From positions 1 to 36,727 of the forward strand of contig JAJYFE010000029.1 of NCBI GenBank assembly GCA_021785435.1: a DNA stretch of 36,727 bases, read 5' to 3'. This document shows positions 15,286 to 24,935 of the stretch, piece after piece (the first letter of the stretch is position 1; every line of letters begins with the position of its first letter). Source of the stretch: Planctomycetota bacterium (lineage in GTDB: Bacteria; Planctomycetota; Phycisphaerae; WQYP01). The notes below the pieces were generated by a model. It ran no database searches. It was given only the letters and a program-made list of their open reading frames with translations, and was not told the DNA's origin. Both the position numbers and the translations under genes were made by a program.

Positions 15286-16809
15286 CTAATTGCGGGAAGA
15301 AGCGGTCCGTCGGGCGGCGCGATCCAGGAAATACTGTTTCGCCTCGCCGATCAGGTAAAATGAGCCGGTCACGGTCACTAGATCTTCCCGGGTGATGGCC
15401 CGGGCGGCAATGGCCATGGCTTGGCGAAAATCGGCGGCGGCCTGGGCCATCTTGCCAAACCGTTCCATATAGAGTGCCGCCAGCTGCTCCGGCGAAGCGC
15501 TCTTCGGATGGTTTATGGCCCGGGTGAAAATGACCTTATCCGCTCCCCGCGCGACCTGTTCGAGCATGCCGTCGATATCCTTGTCGCTGTTGCAGCCAAA
15601 GATCACCACCATGGAATCGTAGGAAATATACTGGCTGATACCATGAAACAGGGCCTGCATCGAGGCGGCGTTATGCGCCCCGTCGATCACCACCCGTGGA
15701 TCCCGCCAGACGGTCTCCAAGCGGCCGGGTACGCGTACCTGGCGCAAGCCCTCCACAATTTTGGCCTGGTCGAACTGCCAGCCGCGCCCCTGAAGCTTAT
15801 CGAGCATGACCAGCGCCAAGCCGCAATTCACCGCCTGGTGCTCGCCGGGCAGGGGAACGGGCAGTTGCTCGAATCGACAGCGCTCGGTGTTCAGCGTCAC
15901 CCGCACTTGGGGGCCGTCCTGCCGGGTCAGCTCAAAGCGATGGGTAAAGTCGATTTCCCGGCCCAGAAATTCCAGCGGCGCGCCCACTTTGCGGGCGACA
16001 CGCTGGAGGACTTCCTGCACCGCCGGGTCCTGTGGACAGGAAACCGCCGGCACGCCCGGTTTAAAAATGCCCGCCTTTTCTTCAGCAATTTTGGCCAGCG
16101 AATGGCCCAGCAGCGCGACATGGTCCATGCTGATACTGGTGATGGCCGTAACCTCCGGGGTAATTACGTTGGTCGAGTCGAGACGACCTCCCAGCCCGGT
16201 CTCAATCACCGCGATATCCACGGATTGATCGGCGAAATAGCGGAAACCCAAGGCGGTCAGGATCTCGAAAAAGGTCGGGGTGAGCGACATTTTGCGCAGC
16301 GCCGCCCCTACGCACCGCACCAGCCGAACCAACTCTTCCGGCGCGATAAGCTGGCCATTGATCTGAATCCGTTCGCGCAGGTCCAGCAGATGCGGGCTGG
16401 TGTACAAACCTGTTTTTAAGCCAGCGCTGCGCAGCATACCGGCGAGCATGTGGCAGGTACTGCCTTTGCCCTTGGTGCCCGCGACATGCGCGGTTTTAAA
16501 GGCCAGATGAGGATCGCCGAGCAGTTTCAGCAGTCGGCGCATCCGGTCGAGATCGAAAGTGGCGGGGTTGTAGCGGGCAATGGGAATCCGCTCGTAGTCC
16601 GGGTGGCGGCCGAGGAACTCCAGGGCGCGGAGATAATTGCCATCATTCAGGTTCAGCGCCGCCGGTACGGCACCGTGAAGCGCCGGGCCGCCATGCCCGT
16701 TGGCGCGCCAGCGGGCGGCTCGAAGGCCGCGGGATCGCACGGATTTTCGGTGACGAGCCGGGGATGCGGGTCGGGTGCGCTTGGGTTTGGTTCGATGTGC
16801 GATCGCCAT
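15286..16809 (-). CDS. folC: bifunctional folylpolyglutamate synthase / dihydrofolate synthase
   Basis: Adds glutamate to dihydropteroate and folates using ATP (cytoplasmic Mur-ligase-like enzyme). The ATP loop AGTKGKGST is at about residue 111, followed by TSPHLLDLRERI and ETGLGGRLDSTN, and the family stretch IAEEKAGIFKPGVP is present. DGAHNAAS marks the C-terminal domain. The length of 507 is longer than the usual ~430 because of a basic, low-complexity N-terminal extension of ~50 residues (RTKPKRTRPASPARHRK). A later start is possible, though no good ribosome binding site is evident for one. It lies 86 bases downstream of purK on the same strand and may share its transcript. Confidence 0.92.
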   Translation of the reverse strand: MAIAHRTKPKRTRPASPARHRKSVRSRGLRAARWRANGHGGPALHGAVPAALNLNDGNYLRALEFLGRHPDYERIPIARYNPATFDLDRMRRLLKLLGDPHLAFKTAHVAGTKGKGSTCHMLAGMLRSAGLKTGLYTSPHLLDLRERIQINGQLIAPEELVRLVRCVGAALRKMSLTPTFFEILTALGFRYFADQSVDIAVIETGLGGRLDSTNVITPEVTAITSISMDHVALLGHSLAKIAEEKAGIFKPGVPAVSCPQDPAVQEVLQRVARKVGAPLEFLGREIDFTHRFELTRQDGPQVRVTLNTERCRFEQLPVPLPGEHQAVNCGLALVMLDKLQGRGWQFDQAKIVEGLRQVRVPGRLETVWRDPRVVIDGAHNAASMQALFHGISQYISYDSMVVIFGCNSDKDIDGMLEQVARGADKVIFTRAINHPKSASPEQLAALYMERFGKMAQAAADFRQAMAIAARAITREDLVTVTGSFYLIGEAKQYFLDRAARRTASSRN

Positions 16810-16895
16810 ATTTATTCCATTGTATGGTTTTTTCGGGGAGTTTTCAAATCGACCAGGGCCAGGCAGCGATGCAAGGGCGGACAGTTAGGGCGCGG

Positions 16896-18050
16896 TCAAG
16901 GAAATACACTTTTATTGGCAGCCCCCGCGGCACGCTCCACGCGGGCCAGCGCATCCCGCGGAGAGTCGCCCGCGGCAAGCAGGTGGCCCATCTTGCGATC
17001 CGGCCGCAGCGGCCGTTTACCATACAGGCGGAGCTTAACCTGGGGATCACGGAGGGAGTGGTCGAATGGGGGATCCTCCGATTTGGCCCACCGTTGGCCG
17101 AACAAGTTTTTGATCGCGGCGGGCCGGACGATTCCGGTCCCGCCCAACGGCAGATTGCAGATAGCGCGAATGAGCTGTTCGAACTGACTGGTTTGGCAGG
17201 CGATTTCGCTGGCGTGATACGAATTATGCGGACGCGGAGCCAGCTCGTTGACCAGCAACGTACGGTCAGATCGGATAAACATTTCAATCGCCAAAAGGCC
17301 TTCCAGGTGAAACGTATTGGCCATGGCCAAAGCGATGGCACGGGCACGGTCCAGAAGATCAGGGTGGATCGGCGCGGGTAGCACCGCCCAGTCGAGAATC
17401 CGCCGGCGATGGTGGTTCAGAGCCGGCGGGAAGATGGCGATTTCGCCGGAGGGGCGGCGTGCCGCCAGTACGGAGATTTCCGCCCGCAGGGGCAAAGCAC
17501 GTTCCACGACACATGCGGTTGCGCCAAGCTCGCGCCAGAGCGAAATCGCATCAGCGGCGCCGGGGCCGACGCGGATCTGGCCGCGACCGTCATAGCCGCC
17601 CGCGGCCGCCTTGATGAAACAGTCGCCGCCCAGGCGTGTCAACGCGGTCGCCAACTGGGCGGCTGACTTCGCGGCATGATAAGGCCCCGTTGGAAATGCG
17701 TGTCGCGCCAGCCACTGCTTCTGGCGGAGCCGGTCCTGGACGATTCGCAATACCTCCGGTGACGGCCGCACCGGCGCCTTTTCCGCCATAGCCGCCAATA
17801 CCGGATAAGGCACTTTTTCAATTTCCGCGGTTATCACAGCGCATCGGCGGGCCAGTTCCAGGGCGCCGCCAACGTCGTCGAAGGGCGCCGCCACAAATAG
17901 ATCGGCCAGGGGACGCGCTGCGCAACACGGGTCGGGATCCAGCACGCCCACGCGGTATCCCATGGCCCGCGCCGCCAACGCCGCCATCAGGCCGAGTTGA
18001 CCGCCGCCAACGATTCCAATCCGGGCGCCTGGTGCAATCGCCTGGCTCAT
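16896..18050 (-). CDS. purK: N5-carboxyaminoimidazole ribonucleotide synthetase
   Basis: ATP-grasp enzyme that carboxylates aminoimidazole ribonucleotide in purine synthesis. The N-terminal nucleotide-binding loop [25 protein letters not shown] and the ATP-grasp core ([31 protein letters not shown]) are all present. The 384 residues are normal length. Its start ATG overlaps the purE stop (ATGA), so the two consecutive steps PurK-PurE are translationally coupled. In the family motif usually read as ENVP, this protein has EIEKVP. Confidence 0.95.
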   Translation of the reverse strand: MSQAIAPGARIGIVGGGQLGLMAALAARAMGYRVGVLDPDPCCAARPLADLFVAAPFDDVGGALELARRCAVITAEIEKVPYPVLAAMAEKAPVRPSPEVLRIVQDRLRQKQWLARHAFPTGPYHAAKSAAQLATALTRLGGDCFIKAAAGGYDGRGQIRVGPGAADAISLWRELGATACVVERALPLRAEISVLAARRPSGEIAIFPPALNHHRRRILDWAVLPAPIHPDLLDRARAIALAMANTFHLEGLLAIEMFIRSDRTLLVNELAPRPHNSYHASEIACQTSQFEQLIRAICNLPLGGTGIVRPAAIKNLFGQRWAKSEDPPFDHSLRDPQVKLRLYGKRPLRPDRKMGHLLAAGDSPRDALARVERAAGAANKSVFP

Positions 18051-18670
18051 GGCAACCTCGCGGACAGCGCTTCCGCGGTACGCTTGCGGCGATACTGGAG
18101 CAGCCGCTGGCGAAGCGCGGGATCATGGAGGGCCAGGATCGCCGCGGCGAGCAGGCCGGCGTTAACGGCGCCGGGCCGACCAATAGCCATGGTCGCCACG
18201 GGCGTTCCTTGAGGCATTTGGGCGATGGAAAGAAGGGAATCCGTTCCAGCCAGGGCGGTGGCGGGAATCGGCACGCCAATGACGGGCAGGACGGTCTTGG
18301 CGGCGAGCATACCCGGCAGGTGGGCGGCTCCGCCGGCGCCGGCGATGATGACCTGGAGGCCCTTTTCCGCGGCATGTGCGGCATAGTCGAACATCGCGTC
18401 GGGGGTGCGATGAGCGGACAGCACGCGCGCCTCATAAGCAATGGCCAGGGTTTGCAAGATCGCAGCGCATTGGCGCATATATTCGAAGTCGGTTAAGCTG
18501 CCCATCACCACTGCCACCGGAGGCTGGCCGCTTCCTCCCTGGGGGGCCGAAGCCTGAGCCCGTGCTGCCAGCGGGACCTGGACCGGCTGGGGACCATCCC
18601 GCAGGAGCGGCCGCCCCGTCGGTGCGGTACCGGAACGTGGTCGTGCGAATGCCGCCGTGTGCTTTGCCAT
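18047..18670 (-). CDS. purE: N5-carboxyaminoimidazole ribonucleotide mutase (class I PurE)
   Basis: Rearranges N5-CAIR to CAIR in purine synthesis. The core from about residue 47 reads [14 protein letters not shown], then [39 protein letters not shown] and [23 protein letters not shown], all diagnostic of class I PurE. I chose the ATG at 18670 (207 residues, GGAG 9 bases upstream). The track start at 18850 would run through the 3' end of icd. Even so, about 45 residues of Pro/Ala/Arg-rich sequence precede the ~160-residue core, an unusual extension. The start lies 17 bases after icd and the stop overlaps purK. Confidence 0.93.
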   Translation of the reverse strand: MAKHTAAFARPRSGTAPTGRPLLRDGPQPVQVPLAARAQASAPQGGSGQPPVAVVMGSLTDFEYMRQCAAILQTLAIAYEARVLSAHRTPDAMFDYAAHAAEKGLQVIIAGAGGAAHLPGMLAAKTVLPVIGVPIPATALAGTDSLLSIAQMPQGTPVATMAIGRPGAVNAGLLAAAILALHDPALRQRLLQYRRKRTAEALSARLP

Positions 18671-18687
18671 GTGGAGGCTCCGGTGGT

Positions 18688-20136
18688 TTATTGACCCTGG
18701 CCCAGCGAATAGCCGGGCGCGCCGTTGAAAGTGCACAGATGCTCGGTCTTGATAAAGTCGATTTGGGCTTCGGCCAGTTGCCGCAGGAGGCTGACAATTT
18801 GCGCAGGGCTTACCGCGGCGCCGGCGGGGGCGGTAAAGCGGCATCGCCAATGGTCGGTACAGAAGGTTTCAGGAATTCCGTCCGGCCACACTTTGGTGCC
18901 GCGGTTGGTGATCATCGTCAGTACCAGCCCGTGGCCGTTGACGCCGCCCAGGATGCGGGCGAGCGTATCAGGGTCGCGCTGACTCGGGCTCCATTGCACG
19001 AACACGTCCACGCCGACGGTGCGTTTAACCGCGGGCGGGGGCGGCGTCGCCGCGGGTAAAACGGGGCTTTCCTCCGCGGTGTAGACCACGGGTTGGAGCG
19101 TATGGGGCTGCTGACCGAGTCGGGCGATGACCGCGTCGGCGAATTCCCGGGTACCGACGCGGATGCGGCTGGTCCCCGCCTGGAAGATGTCGTAGGTATG
19201 GATACCCTCCTCAATGGTGCGCAGCCAGGCGTTGTGCACGGCGCCCGCTATCTCCGGCCGGCCGATATGCCGCAGCAGCATGACCGCCGCCAGGAGGAGT
19301 CCCGAGGGATTGGCGAGGTTTTGCCCGGCCCGACGGGGCGCGCTGCCGTGAATCGCCTCAAACATCGCCGCCTGGGGGCCGATATTGGCGGAGCCGGCCA
19401 GGCCGACCGAACCGGCGATTTGCGCCGCCACGTCCGAGAGAATGTCGCCGTAAAGATTCGGCATGACGAGCACGTCGAAGGCCGTGGGCGAATCGGCCAG
19501 TTTGGCCGCGCCAATATCGACGATCCAGTGTTCATGTTCCAACCCAGGGTATTCCAAGGCGATGGTCTCGAAAACCTGGTGGAACAGACCATCGGTGAGC
19601 TTCATGATGTTATCTTTGGTCAGGCAGGTCACCTTGCGCCGGCCGTTACGGCGGGCGTATTCGAAAGCGTAACGCACAATACGCTCACAACCGGGACGCG
19701 ATATGAGCTTTAAGCACTGGACCACCTCCGGCGTCTGGCGATGTTCGATGCCCCCATAGGTATCTTCCTCATTTTCCCGCACGATGACCACGTCCATGCC
19801 GGGATGGCGGGTGAACACGAAGGGGTGATAGGCGACGCAGGGGCGAACATTCGCGAACAGGCCCAGGGTCTTGCGCACCGTGACATTCAGGCTCTTGAAC
19901 CCACCACCCTGGGGCGTGGTGATGGGGGCTTTCAGAAACACCCGGGTGCGGCGCAGCGACTCCCAGGCCCGCGGGTCGATGCCGGCGCTCCAGCCGCGCT
20001 GATAAGCGGCCTGGCCGATTTCAATGGCCTCCAGGGCGAGGTCGGCGCCCGCCGCCGCCAGCACCCGCAGGGTGGCGTCCATTATTTCGGGACCGATGCC
20101 GTCGCCCCGGGCGATGGTGATGGGGATCGCCGCCAT
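18688..20136 (-). CDS. icd: isocitrate dehydrogenase (NADP), Thermus-type with C-terminal extension
   Basis: Oxidative decarboxylation of isocitrate in the TCA cycle. It begins [22 protein letters not shown]. The substrate loop with [33 protein letters not shown] and [19 protein letters not shown] (metal-binding aspartates) are present, as is [14 protein letters not shown]. Residues ~345-482 ([32 protein letters not shown]) form the extra C-terminal domain known from the Thermus-type enzyme of about 496 residues. The start at 20136 has AAGGAG 6 bases upstream; the track start at 20154 has none and lies in an AT-rich promoter-like region. First gene of an apparent icd-purE-purK(-folC) operon, an odd mixture of TCA and purine genes. 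Confidence 0.93.
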   Translation of the reverse strand: MAAIPITIARGDGIGPEIMDATLRVLAAAGADLALEAIEIGQAAYQRGWSAGIDPRAWESLRRTRVFLKAPITTPQGGGFKSLNVTVRKTLGLFANVRPCVAYHPFVFTRHPGMDVVIVRENEEDTYGGIEHRQTPEVVQCLKLISRPGCERIVRYAFEYARRNGRRKVTCLTKDNIMKLTDGLFHQVFETIALEYPGLEHEHWIVDIGAAKLADSPTAFDVLVMPNLYGDILSDVAAQIAGSVGLAGSANIGPQAAMFEAIHGSAPRRAGQNLANPSGLLLAAVMLLRHIGRPEIAGAVHNAWLRTIEEGIHTYDIFQAGTSRIRVGTREFADAVIARLGQQPHTLQPVVYTAEESPVLPAATPPPPAVKRTVGVDVFVQWSPSQRDPDTLARILGGVNGHGLVLTMITNRGTKVWPDGIPETFCTDHWRCRFTAPAGAAVSPAQIVSLLRQLAEAQIDFIKTEHLCTFNGAPGYSLGQGQ

Positions 20137-20154
20137 AAACCGCTCCTTTTCCAT

Positions 20155-20192
20155 ATATACGATTCATATTACACGAATTATATATCGTATAT
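20155..20192 (-). promoter_or_regulatory. AT-rich promoter/operator-like region of icd
   Basis: A perfect 9-bp inverted repeat, ATATACGAT (20155-20163) and ATCGTATAT (20184-20192), flanks 20 bases. The loop contains TATAAT on the minus strand (complement of 20177-20182), a perfect -10 hexamer; no good -35 is visible at the right distance. It lies ~20-55 bases upstream of the icd start in otherwise GC-rich DNA. It could be both promoter and operator; the binding protein is unknown. Confidence 0.45.
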
Positions 20193-20430
20193 TATCCGGC
20201 AATATAAAGCAGATCCGGCAGCCGGTCAAGCGGCCCGCTCGGGGGGCGCAACCAGCAGGGGGGAGGCGGGCGGCAGGACCGGCGGCGATGGTTTCGAGTT
20301 GACGGGCCGGTAGCACCATTTCGGTGTGTCTTGGCGCTGTGCGAAGATGGTTGTTCGTCGCAACGATTCCGAGGTTCGGCGGAGCGTTACCTCCGGCAAG
20401 GTCTCCAAAGGCGACTCTTCGATCCGCCCA

Positions 20431-20541
20431 GGGTCGCCGCGGACCACGCGCCGCCGGCGAGCGGAAGCCCGGTGCTTCCGGTTCGGCGGCGGGTCCGGGG
20501 CTGCTTCGCCAACCAGCAGTTTATCACTTGACAGAGCGCTA
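20431..20541 (+). repeat. dispersed intergenic repeat, copy R2
   Basis: Shorter copy lacking the TTTCGGGTACCCCG block. It has GGGTCGCCGCGG, then GAAGCCCGGTGCT, GGTTCGGCGGCGGGTCCGGG, CTTCGCCAACCAG and TTTATCACTTGACAGAGC. The CACCGGG arm is lost, while GAAGC..GCTTC forms a new small hairpin around CCCGGT. Confidence 0.7.
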
Positions 20542-20740
20542 CCGGTATTGGAAAAAGACGTTTTCCATGGTAAGGATAGGGGTTCGGGCCGCAGGAGCGG
20601 CGCCACGCCGCGGGCGGAACTGCGGAAGGGTCCGCCGTCGTGGTGGGTCCGGGGCGTGGCCGCGCAGGCAGCGACGGCTGGCGGGCCGGCCCCATCCGGG
20701 GCGAGCCAGCGCCGCCGGGCACGAACGGAAGAAGGGGATC

Positions 20741-21181
20741 ATGGTGACAGGCCGCCTGACCTCGCACCCGCCGCCCGGCGGGAGCCGCCGGGGTGGGCGC
20801 CGTCGTGGCCCGCGGTCGCGTGCCGCCGCGCCGGGATGGACGTTCCTTAGCAACCACGGCCATGTATTGCTATGCCTGGCGCAGGAGCCGGGGATGCGCT
20901 TACGCGAGGTGGCCGGGCGGGTGGGTATTACGGAACGCGCCGTGCAGCGGATCATCGCCGAGCTGGAGCAAGCCGGCCATCTGGTCCGGCGGCGGCAGGG
21001 ACGGCGGAACCGCTACCGCCTTCCAACCGGGTTGCGGTTGCGCCATCCGATTGAAGCGCATTGCCGCGTGGGAGAGTTAATCCAGTTCGTGTTGGGAACA
21101 CGCGGCCCGCCGGCGGCCGGCGCGGCGCCGCCGCACCGGCGCGGGGCAGCTGGACTTCGCAAACGGCGAAACCTCGGCTAG
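20741..21181 (+). CDS. winged-helix (MarR-like) transcriptional regulator
   Basis: 146 residues from the ATG at 20741, preceded by GAAGGGG; the track starts far upstream are in non-coding DNA. From about residue 32 the sequence WTFLSNHGHVLLCLAQEPGMRL is followed by the helix-turn-helix LREVAGRVGITERAVQRIIAEL. The wing EQAGHLVRRRQGRRNRYRL and LRHPIEAH come next. This is a known single-domain DNA-binding family. The first ~30 residues are Arg/Gly/Pro-rich and probably disordered. It ends 40 bases before pyruvate carboxylase on the same strand, so it may be co-transcribed with it. Its target is unknown. Confidence 0.8.
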   Translation: MVTGRLTSHPPPGGSRRGGRRRGPRSRAAAPGWTFLSNHGHVLLCLAQEPGMRLREVAGRVGITERAVQRIIAELEQAGHLVRRRQGRRNRYRLPTGLRLRHPIEAHCRVGELIQFVLGTRGPPAAGAAPPHRRGAAGLRKRRNLG

Positions 21182-21221
21182 AATCTGGCCGCTTTAAAGT
21201 CCGGCGCGGGGATCCTTATCG

Positions 21222-24200
21222 ATGAAAAAGCTGCTGGTCGCCAATCGCAGTGAAATCGCCATCCGCGTTTTCCGCGCCGCCACCGAACTGGGCCTGGCCA
21301 CGGTGGCGATCTACAGCTACGAAGACCGCTATAGCCTGCATCGCTTCAAGGCGGATGAGTCGTACCAGATCGGCGGCCCGGACGCCCCGGTCAAAAATTA
21401 CCTCAACATCGGCGCCATCGTCGAGACCGCCCGGCGCCACGGCGTCGACGCCATCCATCCCGGCTATGGGTTTCTGGCGGAAAATCCCGCCTTCGCCGCC
21501 GCCTGTGCCGAAGCCGGCATTACCTTTGTCGGCCCACCGCCGAAAATCTTAAGCGCTTTAGGCGACAAAACCGCGGCCCGGCGCATCGCCCGGCAGGCGG
21601 GCGCCCCGATCCTGCCCGGCACCGAACATGGCCTGACCGATGCCGCCGACATCCGCCGTCGCGCCCACGAAATCGGATTTCCGCTGATGATCAAAGCCAG
21701 CTTTGGCGGCGGCGGCCGCGGCATGCGGGTGGTGGCGTCCGCCGCCGAACTGACCGGACGACTGCAGGAAGCTGAGCGCGAGGCGGCCTCCGCCTTCGGC
21801 CGGCCCGAGGTATTCCTGGAACGCTATATTCCGCGGGCCAAACATATCGAGGTGCAGATCCTCGGCGATCAGCATGGTCAATTGGTGCATCTATTCGAGC
21901 GCGATTGCTCCGTGCAGCGGCGGCATCAGAAAGTCGTGGAAATCGCCCCGTGCCTCGGCCTGGACCCCCGGCTGCGGCAAAAAATGTGCGCCACCGCGCT
22001 GGCTATCGGCCGGCAGGTCGGCTATCAAAATGCCGGTACCGTGGAATTTCTGCTGGATACCAGCACCGGCGAATTTTTTTTTATCGAGGTCAATCCGCGC
22101 ATCCAAGTGGAGCATACGGTCACCGAAATTGTCACCGGCATCGATTTGGTGAAGGCCCAGATATTAATCGCCCAGGGGCACCGTCTGCATGAGGCGCCGC
22201 TGCACATTCCGCCCCAGGAACAAATCTCCGTCCGCCACGTGGCGCTGCAATGCCGCATCACCACGGAAGACCCCGCGAATCATTTCGTGCCGGATTATGG
22301 CCGCCTGAGCACCTACCGCTCTCCCGCCGGATTCGGCGTGCGCCTGGACGGCGGAACCGCCTACGCCGGGGCGGTCATTACGCCCTACTTCGATTCGCTG
22401 CTGGTAAAGCTGACCTGCTACGCACCGAATCTCCAGGAAACGGCCGCGCGGGTGCTGCGCGCGTTGGCGGAGTTCCGGGTACGCGGGGTTAAAACCAACA
22501 TTCCTTTCCTGGAGAACCTGGTCCGGCATCCCACGTTCCTTTCGGGCCAGGCCACGACGACGTTCATCGACGACACCCCGGCCTTGTTCCGCTTTGCCGC
22601 CCGCCGCGATCGCGCCACCAAATTGCTCAGCTTCCTGGGCGACCTGATGGTCAACGGCTCGCCGGACGTGAAAAAGCCGCCGGATCTTTCCAGTATGACG
22701 GCGCCGGCGCCGATACCGTATGCCGCCGCCAGTCCGCCTCCGGGACTGCGCGACCGGCTTAAAGCCATGGGGCCGCGGGCGTTCGCCCAATGGGTGCGGG
22801 GCCAAAAGCCGCTGTTTTTCACCGACACCACGATGCGCGACGCCCACCAGTCCCTGCTGGCCACACGCATGCGCACGGCGGATATGCTGGCCGCGGCCGC
22901 ACCGATCGCCCATCTTTTACCGAACCTGTTCAGTCTGGAGATGTGGGGCGGCGCCACCTTCGATTCCGCCCTGCGTTTCCTGCACGAAGACCCCTGGGAC
23001 CGCCTGGACCGCCTGCGCGGGAAAATTCCCAACATCCCGTTTCAGATGCTGCTTCGCGCCAGCAACGCCGTCGGCTATCGCAATTACCCCGACAATGTCG
23101 TGCGGTTTTTCGTGCGCACCGCGGCCGCCCACGGCATCGACATTTTCCGGGTGTTCGACTCGTTAAACTGGACGCGCAACATGCGGGTGGCCATGGACGC
23201 GGTGCTGGAGAGCGGCGCCGTGCTGGAGGCGGCGATTTGCTACACCGGTGATTTGCTGGAGGCGCGGCGTCCGAAATATGGTCTGTCCTATTACGTGAAA
23301 ATGGCCGTGGAACTGGAAAAGGCCGGCGCTCATATCCTGGCCATCAAAGATATGGCGGGTCTGTGCAAGCCGTTCGCCGCCGGCCGATTGGTCCGGGCCT
23401 TGCGCGAGCACGTCGGCCTACCCATCCATTTCCACACCCATGACACCGCGGGCGTGCAGGCGGCCAGTATTCTGTTCGCCGCCGAAGCCGGCGTGGATAT
23501 CGCCGACGCGGCCATCAGTTCCCTTAGCGGCCTGACCAGCCAGCCGAATTTGAATTCCCTGGTGGCCGCCCTGGCCGGCACAGCCCGCGCCACCGGGCTG
23601 GCCCCGAAGGCCCTGGCCCACCTGGCGGATTATTGGGAAGCCGTGCGCCGCTTTTATCAACCCTTTGAGGAAGGCATGTTGGCCGGGACCGCCTCTGTCT
23701 ATGAACACGAAATGCCCGGCGGCCAGTACACCAACCTGCGGGTGCAGGCGCGCAGCCTCGGCCTGGCCGAGCGTTGGAATGAAATCACGGCCATGTATGC
23801 CCGCGTGAATCAACTCTTTGGCGATATCGTTAAAGTGACGCCTTCCAGCAAAGTCGTCGGCGATATGGCCCTTTTCCTCATCGGGAACAATCTGAAGCCG
23901 GAGGATGTCCTGGACACCGCGCGCCACCTGGATTTTCCCACCAGTGTCGTGGAGATGTTGCATGGCGATCTGGGTCAGCCGCCTGGCGGCTGGCCGAAAA
24001 AGCTTCAGCAGATCATTCTAAAGGGGCGTAAGCCTCTGTCCGGCCGGCCCGGGGCCAATCTGAAGCCGGCGAATCTACCCGCCCTCCGCCGCCAATTGGC
24101 TGAAAAAATGCACACTGCCCCCACCGACGCCGATCTGGCCAGCTACCTGATGTACCCGGAGGTCTTCCTTAAATTCGTCCAATTCCGCCGCGACTACGAC

Positions 24201-24656
24201 GACGTCAGCGTGTTGCCGACCCCCATTTTCTTCTACCCCATGCGGCCGTACACGGAAGTGCCCATCGAATTGGAAGAAGGCAAAACGCTGCTCATTAAAT
24301 TCCTCACCATCGGCGACCCCGATGCCGAGGGCAACCGCACGGTGTTTTTTGAAGTCAACGGCCAGCCGCGCGAGGTGAAAGTGGCGGACCGCGCCTTAAG
24401 CGGCAAAGCCCGCCCCGCATTGCCGAAGGCTCAGAGCGATAATCCCGCCCATGTCGCGGCGCCCATGCCCGGTAAAATATCCGCTCTCGCGGTGAGCCTC
24501 GGCCAGAGCATCGCCCGGGGCGACCGGCTGCTGTCCATTGAAGCGATGAAAATGGAAACCGCGGTTTACAGCCCCCGCGACGGACGCATCGCCAAAATTC
24601 ACATCCATCCCGGGTTAACCGTGGCCGCGGGCGATTTGTTGCTGGAGTTTGAATAG
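21222..24656 (+). CDS. pyc: pyruvate carboxylase, full length
   Basis: Biotin enzyme making oxaloacetate from pyruvate, bicarbonate and ATP. 1144 residues with the complete order of domains. The biotin carboxylase domain spans ~1-450 (IAIRVFRAATELG, HPGYGFLAENPAFA, SFGGGGRGMRVV, EVNPRIQVEHTVTE). The carboxyltransferase domain spans ~530-800 (DTTMRDAHQSLLATRMRT, AIKDMAGL with the carbamylated Lys, HFHTHDTAG). A PYC-type tetramerisation region follows, and a C-terminal biotinyl domain has EAMKMET with the biotin Lys at K1110. Start ATG 21222; GGGGATCC lies upstream as a weak ribosome binding site. It feeds the TCA cycle together with the nearby icd. Confidence 0.97.
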   Translation: MKKLLVANRSEIAIRVFRAATELGLATVAIYSYEDRYSLHRFKADESYQIGGPDAPVKNYLNIGAIVETARRHGVDAIHPGYGFLAENPAFAAACAEAGITFVGPPPKILSALGDKTAARRIARQAGAPILPGTEHGLTDAADIRRRAHEIGFPLMIKASFGGGGRGMRVVASAAELTGRLQEAEREAASAFGRPEVFLERYIPRAKHIEVQILGDQHGQLVHLFERDCSVQRRHQKVVEIAPCLGLDPRLRQKMCATALAIGRQVGYQNAGTVEFLLDTSTGEFFFIEVNPRIQVEHTVTEIVTGIDLVKAQILIAQGHRLHEAPLHIPPQEQISVRHVALQCRITTEDPANHFVPDYGRLSTYRSPAGFGVRLDGGTAYAGAVITPYFDSLLVKLTCYAPNLQETAARVLRALAEFRVRGVKTNIPFLENLVRHPTFLSGQATTTFIDDTPALFRFAARRDRATKLLSFLGDLMVNGSPDVKKPPDLSSMTAPAPIPYAAASPPPGLRDRLKAMGPRAFAQWVRGQKPLFFTDTTMRDAHQSLLATRMRTADMLAAAAPIAHLLPNLFSLEMWGGATFDSALRFLHEDPWDRLDRLRGKIPNIPFQMLLRASNAVGYRNYPDNVVRFFVRTAAAHGIDIFRVFDSLNWTRNMRVAMDAVLESGAVLEAAICYTGDLLEARRPKYGLSYYVKMAVELEKAGAHILAIKDMAGLCKPFAAGRLVRALREHVGLPIHFHTHDTAGVQAASILFAAEAGVDIADAAISSLSGLTSQPNLNSLVAALAGTARATGLAPKALAHLADYWEAVRRFYQPFEEGMLAGTASVYEHEMPGGQYTNLRVQARSLGLAERWNEITAMYARVNQLFGDIVKVTPSSKVVGDMALFLIGNNLKPEDVLDTARHLDFPTSVVEMLHGDLGQPPGGWPKKLQQIILKGRKPLSGRPGANLKPANLPALRRQLAEKMHTAPTDADLASYLMYPEVFLKFVQFRRDYDDVSVLPTPIFFYPMRPYTEVPIELEEGKTLLIKFLTIGDPDAEGNRTVFFEVNGQPREVKVADRALSGKARPALPKAQSDNPAHVAAPMPGKISALAVSLGQSIARGDRLLSIEAMKMETAVYSPRDGRIAKIHIHPGLTVAAGDLLLEFE

Positions 24657-24746
24657 CCAAGGCCTATAGCGCCTTCCGATCGCCATTTTCCCCAAGCCGG
24701 TTAAGGCACAGCGCAGACCCATCCCAAGGGGGCGGGAAACGGCCGC

Positions 24747-24780
24747 GCCGGGCTGGCCTGACCAGAAGGCCATTCCCGGC
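24747..24780 (+). terminator. GC-rich hairpin downstream of pyc
   Basis: GCCGGG-c-TGGCC (24747-24758) pairs with GGCCA-tt-CCCGGC (24768-24780) around a 9-base loop, starting about 90 bases after the pyc stop. No U-tract follows, so it may be only a stabilising or pausing structure. The remaining 24657-24935 is GC-rich spacer without a gene. Confidence 0.35.
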
Positions 24781-24935
24781 CCGCGCCGGGAGATGGCGCG
24801 CATTCCACGGACCGCCCCCGCCCCGCCGGCCGGCCCCCGCGCCCCGCCATGCGCCGCTCGGGCGCGATGCCAGGCCGCGGTTTAGTTCCTCGAAGCCGCT
24901 TTCCAAACGGCCGGGGTTGGGCTAATCTTGTGGTC

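Larger units (their letters stand above)
20137..20740. other. intergenic region between divergent icd and the winged-helix gene
   Basis: About 600 bases. It holds the AT-rich icd promoter/operator-like region (20150-20215) and dispersed repeat copy R2 (20431-20541). The overlapping ORFs here contain peptides also seen near 35.0 and 36.4 kb only because of the repeat. I see no credible gene. Confidence 0.6.

Noticed and set aside
15421-16419. 332-residue plus-strand ORF opposite folC
   Set aside because: Mirror of the folC coding strand; no recognisable motifs, while folC has all of its family motifs.
20226-20863. ORFs sharing peptides (SSDK.LVGE.APDPPPN; LCQVIN) with ORFs at 34845-35309 and 36087-36428
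   Set aside because: The shared peptides come from the dispersed intergenic repeat, not from a protein family; start and end points differ in each copy.
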